A stretch of DNA of 64,000 nucleotides from Halopseudomonas salina (GCF_008641105.1 NZ_VTTI01000005.1:1-64000); one strand, 5' to 3'; shown: positions 10,060-21,978, counted from the first letter of the stretch. The notes: generated by a model from the sequence alone, not told the origin. Translations and numbers: made by a program.

Positions 10060-12706
10060 TGTTTTCACGCTCTCTGTAACCAGGTATGCCTTCATCGAGA
10101 AGACTTTCAACACGGTTGCCTGTGACGCTGCCGAGGCCCTTGAGCACAATCTGCAGGAATATGCCGGTATTGCCTGTGTCATTGGCAACGGACTCGCGTT
10201 CGTTGTAGTCGAGCCAGTAGCGATTGATGAATCGCAGCTTCCAACAGCAGCTGTCGTATTCAAGACCACCAAAAGCTTCCAGGGTTCTGTCGCCGGCAAA
10301 ATCATGCTGCCAACGTCCGATCACGCTCCATTGTGGGTTCAGCGGCCACATGAACGACAGGTCGGATTGATCGATCCGTTGATCCAGGTCGCTCAGGAAG
10401 TTACCGGTAAGAGAGTCAAAAGTATTGATTCGATTGCGGTAACGGTAGCCTGCGTTGAATACCTTTCCGTTGCCGGGCTGATAGTTCGCGATCAGACTGC
10501 CTGCGCCGTTCCTGCTGTTGTCCGGGTCCCATAAAACGTTGCCGCGCACGCGCCATGCCTGGTTGATCCGGTACATGGCTTCGGCGGCATAAGCTGATGA
10601 CGACTCTGTTTCGTCCTCTGCCGAGGTGCCCTGATTGTCGAGTAGTTGAACACGACGGTCCTCGAAATAAAAGACCTGGCCCAGGCTGGCACGGGCACGT
10701 TCCAGACCATTTGTTTCCAGGGCTCGGCTGGTCACGCCGAGGGCCAGCTGGTTGGCATCACCGGTACGGTCATTGCCGCTGAAGCGGTCATCGCGGAACA
10801 GCGAATTATAGCTGAAGGTATTCGCGTTGGTATCAAACAGCGGCTGATCGCTCTGGTCCTTGTAGGGGGCATAAAGGTAGAACGCCCGGGGTTCCAGGGT
10901 TTGACGCAGGCTATTGCCGAACCAGCTGGTGTCGCGGTCGAAGTACAGGCCCGCGTCCAGACTGGCTACCGGAATGGTGCTGGAAGGGTTGGTATCAGCG
11001 CCGTCGTAATCGAACGGGTCAGCGGCTCGATCATCAAATTCCAGGTCGTAATACACTGACTGCACACGCGCGCCAGGGGTTACAAAAGCCCAGCTGTTGC
11101 GCCACGGGTAGCTGATGGCCGGGCTGACGCTGACACGATGCCCCGTCGCACGTTGCAGGCCAACCAGGTTTTCATCCGGCTCGGCAAAGGTAATGCCGTC
11201 CTCACCGGTAATGGTGCCGTTCTCCAGATCCCGGTCGAAGTAGCTGTACTCTGCGCGGTAATCGAGCTTGAAGCCGGAGCCGGCAAGATAGTTACTGCCA
11301 TTCAGGCGCAACTGCGGGAGCCGCTGGTAAGGCGTGAGTGAGGCAATGGTGGCCAGCTCGTAGGCGTGCAGGGTGCCACGCAGGCTCCAGCTGTCGCCGC
11401 GGTAGGTGACAGCCGCTCTCTGATTGACGAAGGTGCCACTGCGGGTGTCCAGGGAGCTGTTCAGATCCTGGAAGTAAAACGGATCGCTGATGTTGGTGTA
11501 GTCGACCTCGGTCACGATTCTGCTGGCCAAACCGCCCTCATGGTTGACGCCGTAGAGCCAGCGGTTCTCGTCGTACTCGCGGTCATCCAGAAAGCTGGCG
11601 CTGAGCACCGTTAGCTCGTCCGGACGCATGTAGCGGAAGTCGCCTTCCATTTGCAGTCCGCGACGGGACATCAGCCGCGGGTAGAGGGTCGCGTCATAGT
11701 TGGGCGCTAGGTTGAAATAATAGGGCGTGACCAGTTCGGTGCCGTTGTCCGTGGAGTTGCTCATGCTGGGCGCCAGCAAACCGGTCTGGCGGCGGTCATC
11801 CAGTGGGAAATACAGATATGGCGTATAGAATACCGGCACATCCTTGACCCGCAGGGTCACGTGCCTTGCTTCACCCCAGCCTTTTTCCCGATCCAGCTCG
11901 ATGTCATCGCTGTGCAAAGCCCAGGTATTTTCCCCCGGCTCACAGGTGGTATAGGTGCCTTCGGTCAGCACGATCACGGCATCATCGCGGCGCATCAGCT
12001 TGGCTGCAGTGCCCCGGGCACGCGCGTCGTGGACTACATAGTTTACCTGGTCGATGCGTGCTTCACCGCTATCAATCTGCATGCTTGCCTTGTCACCGGT
12101 GACCAGAACGCCCTGATCGCGCAAGCGCACGTTGCCGTCTAGCAGGATCTGGTTGTTCGGCTGGTCAAAGCTGGCGAGATTGGACTGCGCCTGCAGGCGA
12201 CCCTGGCTCAGCAGAACGTCGCCCTCCAGCGTGCCGGTCTGGGTGCCCTGTTCAAAGCGACTGGAGTCAGCGCTGGCGTAGATCGGCAACTGGTCGAACG
12301 GAGTGGCATCATCACGCCCTTCCCGGGGCGGCTCCACGTAGGCTCCACCGCAGTAGGAGGCAATCTGGGCACGCTGCTCGTCGTTGAGCTGGTCGCGGGG
12401 GACCCAGTCCATCTCGGCGGCGGGCAGGGACGCCGAGCGTGCCGGCCTTGCAGGGGCCGTTTGCACGACTGCTTCACGGCGGTCCTGTGTGGGCTCGGGT
12501 GCGGGGTCTGCTACGGTGGGCCTGACTGGTCGCGGCGGCAGGTTGGCTGGCGCGGCTGTGGGCTCGCAGCTCCAGCCGGTGCCATCGGCACTGGGGCGAC
12601 AATCGACCTGTGTATTGGCCAGACTGGTCAGGGGCTGAGTTATCAGCAGACCGCTGACCAGCAGCAGGGGGAAAGCGGGACGAAACGGAGGAGTTCGGTT
12701 GGCCAT
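10049..12706 (-). CDS. lptD: LPS-assembly protein LptD
   Basis: An 885-residue outer-membrane translocon that inserts lipopolysaccharide into the outer leaflet with LptE. It has a signal peptide ending about TSLA, an OstA-like periplasmic domain from about 145, and a large beta-barrel domain. Cysteines expected for the functional disulfides are seen: VDCRPS, a second early Cys, TTCEPG and the paired DSCCW near the C-terminus. The start at 12706 (MANRTPP) gives a good signal peptide; 59 further in-frame codons upstream would overlap amgK and are rejected. First gene of the seven-gene operon. Confidence 0.95.
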   Translation of the reverse strand: MANRTPPFRPAFPLLLVSGLLITQPLTSLANTQVDCRPSADGTGWSCEPTAAPANLPPRPVRPTVADPAPEPTQDRREAVVQTAPARPARSASLPAAEMDWVPRDQLNDEQRAQIASYCGGAYVEPPREGRDDATPFDQLPIYASADSSRFEQGTQTGTLEGDVLLSQGRLQAQSNLASFDQPNNQILLDGNVRLRDQGVLVTGDKASMQIDSGEARIDQVNYVVHDARARGTAAKLMRRDDAVIVLTEGTYTTCEPGENTWALHSDDIELDREKGWGEARHVTLRVKDVPVFYTPYLYFPLDDRRQTGLLAPSMSNSTDNGTELVTPYYFNLAPNYDATLYPRLMSRRGLQMEGDFRYMRPDELTVLSASFLDDREYDENRWLYGVNHEGGLASRIVTEVDYTNISDPFYFQDLNSSLDTRSGTFVNQRAAVTYRGDSWSLRGTLHAYELATIASLTPYQRLPQLRLNGSNYLAGSGFKLDYRAEYSYFDRDLENGTITGEDGITFAEPDENLVGLQRATGHRVSVSPAISYPWRNSWAFVTPGARVQSVYYDLEFDDRAADPFDYDGADTNPSSTIPVASLDAGLYFDRDTSWFGNSLRQTLEPRAFYLYAPYKDQSDQPLFDTNANTFSYNSLFRDDRFSGNDRTGDANQLALGVTSRALETNGLERARASLGQVFYFEDRRVQLLDNQGTSAEDETESSSAYAAEAMYRINQAWRVRGNVLWDPDNSRNGAGSLIANYQPGNGKVFNAGYRYRNRINTFDSLTGNFLSDLDQRIDQSDLSFMWPLNPQWSVIGRWQHDFAGDRTLEAFGGLEYDSCCWKLRFINRYWLDYNERESVANDTGNTGIFLQIVLKGLGSVTGNRVESLLDEGIPGYRERENNGF

Positions 12707-12854
12707 ATTGTAGTTATCCGGGCTTCCAGTCGGTTGTTGCGCGCGACGGCTTGTGCGTGGTGAATGCAATATGCATGCTGCGTGTATCCAGCAAGATAAG
12801 GGATAATAAAGCATTGTGTGACGCCAGAGCCAGCGTCGGTCGGTACAGGATGGA
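12707..12854. promoter_or_regulatory. Divergent lptD/amgK promoter region
   Basis: This 148-bp gap separates two outward-facing genes and must hold at least one promoter for each. A minus-strand TTGCTG followed 17 bases later by TATTGC is a possible lptD promoter; an AT-rich GATAATAAAG is near amgK. No sigma-E-type GAACTT element was seen, although lptD and surA are sigma-E targets in E. coli. The assignment is weak. Confidence 0.35.
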
Positions 12855-14548
<1,694 letters not shown>

Positions 14549-14553
14549 GCCCT

Positions 14554-15378
14554 ATGCTTTGGCCAATGACTGTCGCCGGTGCCCTGCTCGGTGCGTGGGT
14601 GGGCGATGTGCCCGGTGCGATTCTCGGCGCAGTACTTGGCCACGCGCTGGATCGACATTGGCGACTCAAGCGCTGGTCTGAACTACCGGTGCGTGTTCGT
14701 CAGACCTTTGCTGCAGAACGGGTCAGCTTTGAGCAGATTCTTTTCCTGTGCCTGGGGCGCATCGCCAAGTGCGAAGGTCGAGTGATCCCCGAGCACCTGC
14801 AGCTGGCGCGGGACCTAATGCAGCAGTATCGCCTGGATGAAGAGGGGCGTATTCGTGCGATGCGCTGGTTCAATGAGGGCAAGGAGGCTGGTGACAGGCT
14901 GGATGGGATGGTGCGCAAGCTTTTGCGCAGCGAGCCGGAACGCAGTGCTGAATTGCTCGACTGTTGCTGGCGAATGGCGTTGGCCGATGGCAGTCTGGGT
15001 GGCCGCGAACGGCAACTGCTTGACCAGTGGGCCAGCAAGGCTGGTGTCGGCAACGCTGAACAGCAGCGAATGCATCAGCGTCACCAACGCCAACGCACCG
15101 ATCGCACGCAACGCACAGATCGAACTGATCGACGCAAGCGGCAGGCGCCGGTCACCAGTCGAGACAGTCTCAAGGATGCGGCACTGCTACTGGAGGTTGA
15201 CCTTGATGCCAGTCCGGAGGAAATCAAGCGCGCCTACCGTCGCCAGATGAGCCGGCATCATCCGGACAAGTCGATGGCGCGGGGCGACGGTGAAAAAGAA
15301 CAGAATAGTGCCGGCGAGCGAATTCACCGGATCCAGGATGCCTACGAGCGCCTCAAGCGTTACCGTGGTTTTCGCTAG
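14554..15378 (+). CDS. djlA: DjlA-like membrane-anchored DnaJ co-chaperone
   Basis: A 274-residue protein with three parts. An N-terminal Gly-rich hydrophobic segment (about 4-30) fits the DjlA membrane anchor. A TerB-like helical domain spans about 55-170. After a basic, Arg/Thr-rich linker (about 172-200), a C-terminal J-domain carries the diagnostic HHPDK motif near residue 233. DjlA stimulates DnaK ATPase at the inner membrane and modulates envelope stress signalling. Its stop codon shares CTAG with the stop of the convergent DUF3530 gene. Confidence 0.9.
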   Translation: MLWPMTVAGALLGAWVGDVPGAILGAVLGHALDRHWRLKRWSELPVRVRQTFAAERVSFEQILFLCLGRIAKCEGRVIPEHLQLARDLMQQYRLDEEGRIRAMRWFNEGKEAGDRLDGMVRKLLRSEPERSAELLDCCWRMALADGSLGGRERQLLDQWASKAGVGNAEQQRMHQRHQRQRTDRTQRTDRTDRRKRQAPVTSRDSLKDAALLLEVDLDASPEEIKRAYRRQMSRHHPDKSMARGDGEKEQNSAGERIHRIQDAYERLKRYRGFR

Positions 15379-16289
15379 GGCTGCTGCGGGGGTATATTCT
15401 TTTCCAGCCAGCCCTGAATCCGTTTGGCAAGCATGCGCTGGCCCAGTTCCGATTGATCCTGTTTGATCAGCAGCAGTTGGTCATAGCGTTGGTTGGCCAG
15501 GCGTTGGGCGTTCAACTTCCGATCTTGTGCCTGCTCGCGGCTGACCTGATCCGTGCCATCGAATATCTCGTAAGCCGGCTTTTGCCACAGGGCCAGCAGG
15601 CCATCCAGTTGGGCGTGTCGCTCAGGGCTGTAGGTTGGTGGCCGGGACTGCATCAGAATCAGCGCGGCAGCTTCTGTCCGGGGGGAGGCGTCCGCTGCCG
15701 TGGCCTGCAATACCCAGAATGCGGCTTCGCCGCGACCCAATAGCACCAGGGTTTCAGTGCCCTCTGCCTGCAGAGCCTGGGCGGCCACATTGATTCGCCC
15801 AGTGGTGCGTTCCGCTGTTTCAGCCAGCATTCCATTGTTGGCCGCTTCATCCAGAGCTGGGTCAAGCCGTGGTGTTTCCGGCAACGTAATCGCCAGGGTG
15901 TGCCAGCCCTGACTGCTTAGATAGCGGCGCGCCGGGCCGATCAGCTCTGGCCAGTCGGCATGTTCGTTTTGATCAGCTATCAGCATGATGCCCCCGCGGG
16001 GCTGCGGCTGTGCTGCAGGCAGAAATAAACCCAGAAAGGCATCCTCACCTGACTCCAGCTGGCGAAGCTGTGCAGTCGGCAGCTTTCTGTGCAGGGCTTG
16101 TTCCTGGTTCTGGGCCCGGGAGATATCCGCTTCAGGCTGTTCATCCGGTTGCGCTGTCGCTGGTTCGGCAGGGGTTTCCGTAAGTTGCTCTGTCTGATTT
16201 GTCGGCGACTCGGCGTCCTGGGATAGCACCGCTGGCGCCTGCAGAGTAAAGGCAAGGCACATGCATGCTAGTAGAATCGGATGGCGCAT
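15375..16289 (-). CDS. DUF3530 family exported protein
   Basis: A 304-residue protein of the DUF3530 type common in pseudomonads. A signal peptide (cleavage near VLSQ, residue 24) is followed by a Pro/Glu/Thr-rich region (about 25-60) and an alpha/beta-hydrolase-like core. The usual nucleophile elbow GxSxG is replaced by GRGEA, so hydrolase activity is doubtful. Function is unknown; a periplasmic or envelope location is inferred. It is convergent with djlA and divergent from rpe. Confidence 0.8.
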   Translation of the reverse strand: MRHPILLACMCLAFTLQAPAVLSQDAESPTNQTEQLTETPAEPATAQPDEQPEADISRAQNQEQALHRKLPTAQLRQLESGEDAFLGLFLPAAQPQPRGGIMLIADQNEHADWPELIGPARRYLSSQGWHTLAITLPETPRLDPALDEAANNGMLAETAERTTGRINVAAQALQAEGTETLVLLGRGEAAFWVLQATAADASPRTEAAALILMQSRPPTYSPERHAQLDGLLALWQKPAYEIFDGTDQVSREQAQDRKLNAQRLANQRYDQLLLIKQDQSELGQRMLAKRIQGWLEKNIPPQQP

Positions 16290-16385
16290 CGGAAGGTACC
16301 CGTGTGGGATAAAGTGCCAGTATAACAGCGCATAAGCGGCCTGCTGGGGTAGACTAGGCCATCCGTTTTAACCCCGAGGTCCGTT

Positions 16386-17060
16386 ATGTCTGACTATGCG
16401 ATTGCCCCCTCCATACTCTCCGCCGATTTCGCCCGCCTGGGCGAAGAGGTCGACAAGGTGCTGGCCGCTGGTGCCGACATCGTACATTTCGATGTGATGG
16501 ATAATCACTATGTGCCGAATCTGACAATCGGTCCGATGGTCTGCAGTGCGCTGCGCAAATACGGCATCACTGCGCCGATCGATGTGCATTTGATGGTCAA
16601 ACCGGTAGATCGCATTATCGGTGATTTCCTCGAGGCGGGAGCCTCGTATATCACCTTCCACCCCGAGGCCAGCGAACATATTGATCGCTCTTTGCAGTTG
16701 ATTCGGGAAGGTGGCGCCAAGGCGGGTCTGGTATTCAACCCGGCAACCTCCCTGGACAGCTTGAAGTACGTAATGGACAAGGTCGACATGGTGTTGCTGA
16801 TGAGCGTAAACCCCGGTTTCGGTGGGCAGAAGTTCATCCCCGGCACCCTGGACAAGTTGCGCGAAGCCCGTGCGCTGATCGACGCCAGTGGACGGAGTAT
16901 TCGGCTGGAAGTGGACGGGGGCGTCAATGTGCAGAACATTCGCCAGGTTGCAGAGGCTGGCGCGGATACCTTTGTAGCCGGCTCTGCCATATTCAACCAG
17001 CCTGATTACAGGGCCGTAATAGATCAGATGCGCGCCGAGCTGGCCCTGGTGAGGCGCTGA
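16386..17060 (+). CDS. rpe: Ribulose-phosphate 3-epimerase
   Basis: A 224-residue TIM-barrel enzyme interconverting ribulose 5-phosphate and xylulose 5-phosphate in the pentose phosphate pathway. Signatures include [15 protein letters not shown], the metal-site [28 protein letters not shown] and EVDGGV. It is followed without gap by gph and then trpE, the standard pseudomonad order. The product feeds transketolase, which is encoded at 35846-37843. Confidence 0.97.
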   Translation: MSDYAIAPSILSADFARLGEEVDKVLAAGADIVHFDVMDNHYVPNLTIGPMVCSALRKYGITAPIDVHLMVKPVDRIIGDFLEAGASYITFHPEASEHIDRSLQLIREGGAKAGLVFNPATSLDSLKYVMDKVDMVLLMSVNPGFGGQKFIPGTLDKLREARALIDASGRSIRLEVDGGVNVQNIRQVAEAGADTFVAGSAIFNQPDYRAVIDQMRAELALVRR

Positions 17061-17741
17061 GTGAGCCAGCTTCGGCATATGTTTGAGGGTCGGCTGCCGA
17101 CCCTGGTGATCTTTGATCTGGACGGAACGCTGCTTGACTCCGTGCCTGACCTTGCTGCTGCAGTCGACACCATGCTCGCTCTGCGTGGGCGCCCACCCGC
17201 GGGGGTAGAAAGAGTCAAGGACTGGGTGGGCAATGGCTCGGAAGTACTGGTGCGCCGGGCCCTGGCAGGCAGCCTTGAGTATGCGGGAGTAGAAGATGCA
17301 GAGGCTGCGCCGGCACACCAGGATTTCCTTCAGGCCTATGCCGGAGAGCATCATCTCACCCGGGTTTATTCCGGCGTACAACCCCTGCTCGAGTGGTTGC
17401 AGCAGGAGGGTGTGACGATGGCGATTGCGACCAATAAGCCCGAACGCTTTGTTGCTCCGCTTTTGCAGGAAAAAAACCTGGGCAGGTATTTTCGCTGGCT
17501 GGTAGGTGGCGATACGCTCGCTGCGCAAAAGCCTGATCCGGCTGCGCTGCACTGGATCATGGAGCTGGCTGGTGTGACGGCGAACGAAACACTCTTCATT
17601 GGTGACTCACGCAACGACGTGATCGCCGCCAGAGCGGCTGGCGTGAAGGTCGTTGCGGTCAGTTATGGCTACAACCATGGCGAGCCCATAGCCGCGCAAA
17701 ACCCGGATTTGCTGGTTGATTCACTGGACGCGCTCATATAG
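17061..17741 (+). CDS. gph: Phosphoglycolate phosphatase
   Basis: A 226-residue haloacid-dehalogenase phosphatase that removes 2-phosphoglycolate formed during DNA repair. Motif I is DLDGTLLDS (about 15-23), motif II IATNKP, the lysine is in KPDPAA and motif III is IGDSRND. It starts with GTG directly after the rpe TGA stop, so translation is coupled. The last codons overlap a possible trp promoter -10 element. Confidence 0.94.
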   Translation: MSQLRHMFEGRLPTLVIFDLDGTLLDSVPDLAAAVDTMLALRGRPPAGVERVKDWVGNGSEVLVRRALAGSLEYAGVEDAEAAPAHQDFLQAYAGEHHLTRVYSGVQPLLEWLQQEGVTMAIATNKPERFVAPLLQEKNLGRYFRWLVGGDTLAAQKPDPAALHWIMELAGVTANETLFIGDSRNDVIAARAAGVKVVAVSYGYNHGEPIAAQNPDLLVDSLDALI

Positions 17742-17742
17742 T
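17716..17742 (+). promoter_or_regulatory. Candidate sigma-70 promoter of the trp operon
   Basis: TTGATT (17716-17721) and TATAGT (17737-17742) are separated by 15 bases, or 16 if the left box is read as GTTGAT. The -10 box matches consensus at five of six bases and overlaps the gph stop codon. Transcription would begin near 17749, just before the Trp-codon leader. The spacing is short, so confidence is moderate. Confidence 0.45.
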
Positions 17743-17806
17743 CTTTCAGCCTGACTTTAGACCCTTTCGAGACGGATCAGCCGTGTTTGTCAGCAACCGC
17801 AAACTG

Positions 17807-17851
17807 ATGAGAGTGATCAAGGCGCTCGCCCGCTGGCGTTGGCGCACCTGA
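17807..17851 (+). CDS. trpL: trp operon leader peptide
   Basis: ATG opens a 14-codon frame reading [14 protein letters not shown] and stop, with two Trp codons separated by one Arg codon just before the end. A GTG at 17783 in the same frame would give 22 residues and has a slightly better purine-rich upstream sequence (GACGGA), so the start is uncertain. Trp is rare, and two codons in a short frame upstream of trpE followed by a GC-rich hairpin is the classic layout of translation-coupled attenuation. trpE attenuation is established in Pseudomonas putida. Confidence 0.8.
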   Translation: MRVIKALARWRWRT

Positions 17852-17859
17852 TTCTGCCT

Positions 17860-17892
17860 GCCTGCGCTCGGCGCGGGCCTTCTCCGTTTGTG
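17860..17892 (+). terminator. Candidate trp attenuator hairpin
   Basis: GCCTGCGC (17860-17867) and GCGCGGGC (17871-17878) pair over eight bases with one G-T wobble around a TCG loop. The tail CTTCTCCGTTTGTG is T-rich but interrupted. It starts nine bases after the leader-peptide stop and ends 30 bases before trpE. The alternative antiterminator pairing was not resolved by eye. Confidence 0.6.
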
Positions 17893-17921
17893 TGACAATT
17901 ACCCGCCCCATGAGGCTGATC

Positions 17922-19400
17922 ATGACCCAAGACGATTTTTTACGCCTGGCTGACCAGGGCTTCAACCGTGTACCCGTGGTACGTGAAGTGCTGGCCGACC
18001 TGGACACCCCGCTGTCCACCTACCTGAAATTGGCCGACGCGCCATACTCCTATCTGCTCGAGTCCGTGCAGGGCGGTGAAAAATGGGGACGCTACTCCAT
18101 TCTGGGGCTGCCGGCCCGCACGGTATTACGTGTTTACGGGCACAGCGCCCGGGTGCTGGTCGATGATGTGGAGACCGAACGCCATGAGTGCGATGATCCG
18201 CTGGCCTTTGTCGAAGAATTCAAGGCGCGCTACAAGGTCCCGAGCATCCCCGGCCTGCCCCGCTTCAACGGCGGTCTGGTGGGCTACTTCGGTTATGACT
18301 GTGTGCGCTATGTCGAACCGCGTCTGGCCCATTGCCCCAACCCTGACCCCTTGAACAACCCTGACATCCTGTTGATGGTGTCCGATGAGGTTGTGGTATT
18401 CGACAACCTGGCCGGGAAGCTGCATGCGATCGTTCTGGCCGACCCCTCAGTCGAGAATGCTTTTGACCAGGCCAACAAGCGCCTGGAGGAGCTTCTGGAC
18501 AAGCTGCGTCAGCCGCTGGCCCAGCGCCGTCCCCTGTCGCTGGATAATCCGCCTGACCGTGATCTGGATTACCGCGCCAGTTTTACCCGCGAGGATTACG
18601 AGCGAGCCGTGGATACGGTCAAGGAATACATTCTGGCCGGTGATTGCATGCAAGTAGTGCCCTCCCAGCGCATGAGCATCGACTTCGCTGCCGAACCGAT
18701 CGATCTGTATCGCGCGCTGCGTAGCCAGAATCCGACGCCTTATATGTATTTCTTCAATTTTGGTGATTTTCACGTGGTGGGCAGCTCACCGGAAGTGCTG
18801 GTACGGGTCGAGGACGGCGAAGTCACCGTGCGTCCGATCGCCGGCACGCGCCCGCGCGGCGTCACGGAAGAGGATGACCTGGCGCTGGAACGCGATCTGT
18901 TGGCCGACCACAAAGAGATTGCCGAGCACTTGATGTTGATTGATCTGGGGCGTAACGACGTGGGTCGTGTAGCCAAGATCGGCCAGGTCAAGGTTACGGA
19001 AAAGATGGTAATCGAGCGCTATTCCAACGTGATGCACATCGTCTCCAACGTGAAGGGCCAATTGCTTGAAGAGCTGAACGCGATGGACGCGCTACGCGCT
19101 ATTTTGCCCGCCGGCACCTTGTCCGGTGCGCCGAAGATCCGTGCGATGGAAATTATCGATGAACTGGAGCCGGTCAAACGCGGCGTCTACGGCGGCGCGG
19201 TGGGTTACTGGGCCTGGAACGGCAATATGGACACCGCGATCGCAATCCGTACAGCGGTAATCAAGAACGGTGAGCTGCACGTGCAGGCCGGCGGCGGTAT
19301 CGTCGCCGACTCCGTGCCGGCGCTGGAATGGGAAGAGACGATCAACAAGCGTCGTGCGATGTTCCGGGCCGTAGCCCTGGCTGAACAGTCGGTAGAGTGA
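17922..19400 (+). CDS. trpE: Anthranilate synthase component I
   Basis: A 492-residue chorismate-using enzyme that makes anthranilate from ammonia delivered by TrpG, the first committed step to Trp. The LLESVQGG element near residue 40 is the Trp feedback-binding site. The chorismate-binding C-terminal half contains [26 protein letters not shown] and GTLSGAPK. The start at 17922 (MTQDDFLRL) matches pseudomonad TrpE; ATGs at 17892 and 17910 are possible alternatives. trpG follows after ten bases, unlike in P. aeruginosa, where trpE and trpG are far apart. Confidence 0.97.
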   Translation: MTQDDFLRLADQGFNRVPVVREVLADLDTPLSTYLKLADAPYSYLLESVQGGEKWGRYSILGLPARTVLRVYGHSARVLVDDVETERHECDDPLAFVEEFKARYKVPSIPGLPRFNGGLVGYFGYDCVRYVEPRLAHCPNPDPLNNPDILLMVSDEVVVFDNLAGKLHAIVLADPSVENAFDQANKRLEELLDKLRQPLAQRRPLSLDNPPDRDLDYRASFTREDYERAVDTVKEYILAGDCMQVVPSQRMSIDFAAEPIDLYRALRSQNPTPYMYFFNFGDFHVVGSSPEVLVRVEDGEVTVRPIAGTRPRGVTEEDDLALERDLLADHKEIAEHLMLIDLGRNDVGRVAKIGQVKVTEKMVIERYSNVMHIVSNVKGQLLEELNAMDALRAILPAGTLSGAPKIRAMEIIDELEPVKRGVYGGAVGYWAWNGNMDTAIAIRTAVIKNGELHVQAGGGIVADSVPALEWEETINKRRAMFRAVALAEQSVE

Positions 19401-19410
19401 GGAGCACCCT

Positions 19411-20007
19411 ATGTTACTGATGATCGATAATTACGACTCCTTCACCTACAACGTGGTGCAGTACCTGGGAGAGCTGGGTGCAGAGGTCAAGGTGATCCGC
19501 AACGACGAGATGAATGTCGGGCAGATCGAAGCACTGCAGCCGGAGCGCATAGTTATTTCTCCCGGTCCCTGCACGCCGAATGAAGCAGGGGTCTCTGTCG
19601 AGGTTCTCAGGCATTTTGCCGGGAAGTTGCCGATTCTCGGTATCTGTCTGGGTCACCAGGCGATCGGCCAGGCTTTTGGTGGCGATGTGGTACGTGCTCG
19701 CCAGGTGATGCACGGCAAGACCAGTCCGGTTTTCCACGAATTCCAGGGTGTATTTGCCGGTCTGGCCAACCCTCTGGTGGTTACCCGCTATCATTCATTG
19801 GTGGTGAGCCGAGAAACCTTGCCCGATTGCCTGGAAATCACCGCCTGGACGCAGCACGAGGATGGTTCAGTGGATGAGATCATGGGTGTGCGCCATCGCG
19901 AACACATGATCGAGGGCGTGCAGTTCCACCCCGAGTCCATTCTCACCGAGCAAGGCCACGAATTGCTCGCCAATTTTCTCAAGCAGCAGGGCGGCCAGCG
20001 CGGCTGA
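19411..20007 (+). CDS. trpG: Anthranilate synthase component II (glutamine amidotransferase)
   Basis: A 198-residue class I glutamine amidotransferase that releases ammonia for TrpE. The catalytic cysteine is C79 in GICLGHQ; the His-Glu pair is in QFHPES near residue 172. In this family the subunit can also serve para-aminobenzoate synthase (PabA), but its place between trpE and trpD makes the Trp role primary. A GGAG ribosome site precedes the ATG. Confidence 0.96.
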   Translation: MLLMIDNYDSFTYNVVQYLGELGAEVKVIRNDEMNVGQIEALQPERIVISPGPCTPNEAGVSVEVLRHFAGKLPILGICLGHQAIGQAFGGDVVRARQVMHGKTSPVFHEFQGVFAGLANPLVVTRYHSLVVSRETLPDCLEITAWTQHEDGSVDEIMGVRHREHMIEGVQFHPESILTEQGHELLANFLKQQGGQRG

Positions 20008-20025
20008 ACAAGACAGGGAGTATCT

Positions 20026-21072
20026 ATGGATATCAGGACGGCACTGGCTCGAGTCGTTGATCACATTGACCTGGGCACCGAAGAAATGCGCGAGGTGATG
20101 CGCTCCATCATGACCGGCCAATGCACTGACGCGCAGATAGGCGCCTTTCTGGTCGGTCTGCGCATGAAGGGCGAGAGCATTGACGAGATTACCGGTGCCG
20201 CCATGGTGATGCGTGAGTTGGCATCGGGTGTGGTTGTTACCGGCGACCGGGTGGTAGATACCTGCGGCACCGGTGGAGATGGTGCCAATATTTTCAACGT
20301 CTCCACTGCGGCCGCTTTGGTGGTTGCCGCTGCCGGAGGCAAAGTAGCCAAGCACGGCAATCGCGCAGTATCGGGCAAAAGCGGCAGTGCTGATCTGCTG
20401 GAGATCGCGGGAGTGAATCTGAACCTCACGCCTGAGCAGGTCAGTCGCTGTGTGGAGGCGGTAGGGGTCGGCTTCATGTTTGCCCCAGCGCACCACAGCG
20501 CCATGAAATATGCGGTAGGCCCGCGCAAGGAGCTCGGTCTGCGCACCCTGTTCAATATGCTCGGGCCGATGACCAACCCGGCCGGTGTGCGCCATCAGGT
20601 GATCGGCGTGTTTACCGACCGGCTGTGCCGACCCATGACCGAGGTGCTCAAGCGTCTGGGCAGCGAACATGTGCTGGTGGTGAGCGCCCGCGATGGCCTC
20701 GATGAGGTCAGCCTGGCAGCGCCAACCCATGTCGCGGAGCTGAAGAACGGCGAGATACTCGAGTACGATATCAGTCCCGAGGATCTGGGCATTGCCAGCC
20801 GCAGCCTGATCGGTCTGAGCGTCGAAGACGCGGCGGGCTCTCTGGCGCTGATTAATGATGCCCTGGGTAAGCGCAAGACCGAGGCGGGCGAGAAAGCCGC
20901 TGACATGATTATTCTCAATGCCGGTGCCGCTTTGTACGCCTGTGACCAGGCGGCAACCTTTCTCGAGGGGGTGCAGTTGGCGTCCGATGCCTTGCACTCC
21001 GGCCTGGCCCGGGAAAAGCTCAATGAGCTGATTGCCTTTACCGATATCTTCCGCGAGGACAGCGCCCAGTGA
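20026..21072 (+). CDS. trpD: Anthranilate phosphoribosyltransferase
   Basis: A 348-residue enzyme joining anthranilate to PRPP. It carries the [13 protein letters not shown] loop near residue 82, [15 protein letters not shown] near 109 and a NMLGPMTNP segment. Length is as expected for a stand-alone TrpD not fused to TrpG. It follows trpG by 18 bases with a GGGAG ribosome site, and its stop overlaps the trpC start. Confidence 0.97.
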   Translation: MDIRTALARVVDHIDLGTEEMREVMRSIMTGQCTDAQIGAFLVGLRMKGESIDEITGAAMVMRELASGVVVTGDRVVDTCGTGGDGANIFNVSTAAALVVAAAGGKVAKHGNRAVSGKSGSADLLEIAGVNLNLTPEQVSRCVEAVGVGFMFAPAHHSAMKYAVGPRKELGLRTLFNMLGPMTNPAGVRHQVIGVFTDRLCRPMTEVLKRLGSEHVLVVSARDGLDEVSLAAPTHVAELKNGEILEYDISPEDLGIASRSLIGLSVEDAAGSLALINDALGKRKTEAGEKAADMIILNAGAALYACDQAATFLEGVQLASDALHSGLAREKLNELIAFTDIFREDSAQ

Positions 21073-21863
21073 GTATTCCTACCATTTTGCAGAACATCAT
21101 TGCCCGCAAGCATGAGGAAGTGGCGGAACGTAAAGGTCGTCTTTCGCTGGCCGATCTGGAGCGCACAGCCGCCAGCGCCGATGCACCACGTGGATTTGCT
21201 GCTGCGATGCAGCGAGCTGCTGCAGCGCAGCGGCCAGCGGTGATTGCCGAGGTCAAGAAAGCCTCTCCAAGCAAGGGCGTGTTACGTGAACACTTCGATC
21301 CGGCCGAGATCGCAGCAAGCTATGAGCAGGGCGGCGCGGTCTGCCTCTCTGTCCTGACCGATATCGATTTTTTCCAGGGCAGCGATGACTATCTGCGCCA
21401 GGCCCGTGCGGCCTGCAGTCTGCCGGTGATCCGCAAGGATTTTCTGATTGATCCGTACCAGGTGGTCGAGGCGCGTGCCATGGGTGCCGACTGCGTGCTG
21501 TTGATCGCCTCTGTGCTGGATGATGCGCAGCTGGCGGACCTGGCTGCTGTGGCCCGTGAGCAACAGCTCGATGTGCTGGTAGAAGTGCATGACGAGACCG
21601 AGTTGGTGCGCGCCCTGAAGCTCGACACGCCCCTGATAGGTATAAACAATCGCAATTTGCATACTTTTGAAGTCACCCTGGACACCACTCTGGAGCTGCT
21701 ACCCCAAGTGCCCACTGATCGGCTACTGATCACGGAAAGTGGCATTCTCAGTCGTGCTGATGTGGAATTGATGCTAGCCCATGAAGTGTATGGGTTCCTG
21801 GTCGGGGAAGCCTTCATGCGTGCGTCGAACCCAGGTGGCGAGCTGAAGCGATTGTTCTTCTGA
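21069..21863 (+). CDS. trpC: Indole-3-glycerol phosphate synthase
   Basis: A 264-residue TIM-barrel enzyme that closes the indole ring. Signatures are [13 protein letters not shown] near residue 57, [11 protein letters not shown] near 120, [17 protein letters not shown] and ITESGI. It is the stand-alone form, not fused to TrpF. The GTG start overlaps the trpD stop by four bases (GTGA). It ends the trpEGDC set; trpF and trpBA are not in this window. Confidence 0.97.
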   Translation: MSIPTILQNIIARKHEEVAERKGRLSLADLERTAASADAPRGFAAAMQRAAAAQRPAVIAEVKKASPSKGVLREHFDPAEIAASYEQGGAVCLSVLTDIDFFQGSDDYLRQARAACSLPVIRKDFLIDPYQVVEARAMGADCVLLIASVLDDAQLADLAAVAREQQLDVLVEVHDETELVRALKLDTPLIGINNRNLHTFEVTLDTTLELLPQVPTDRLLITESGILSRADVELMLAHEVYGFLVGEAFMRASNPGGELKRLFF

Positions 21864-21978
21864 GTCCAATGGCGTTGCTGAAGTATCTATTATACTGATT
21901 GTTTCCAACTGAATATTGCGCTTTCAGTTTGCCTGGACCGATGTGAGAATCATTCCACAATAACTCGGGATCGGCAGT

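Noticed and set aside
10060..10305. Extended start of surA inside lptD
   Set aside because: Codons 1-82 are the lptD antiframe region and contain no signal peptide; MVSKLQ gives the standard SurA start.
21945..21965. Fur-box-like AGAATCATTCC upstream of cytochrome b561
   Set aside because: Only the right half resembles the consensus; about 11 of 19 positions match.
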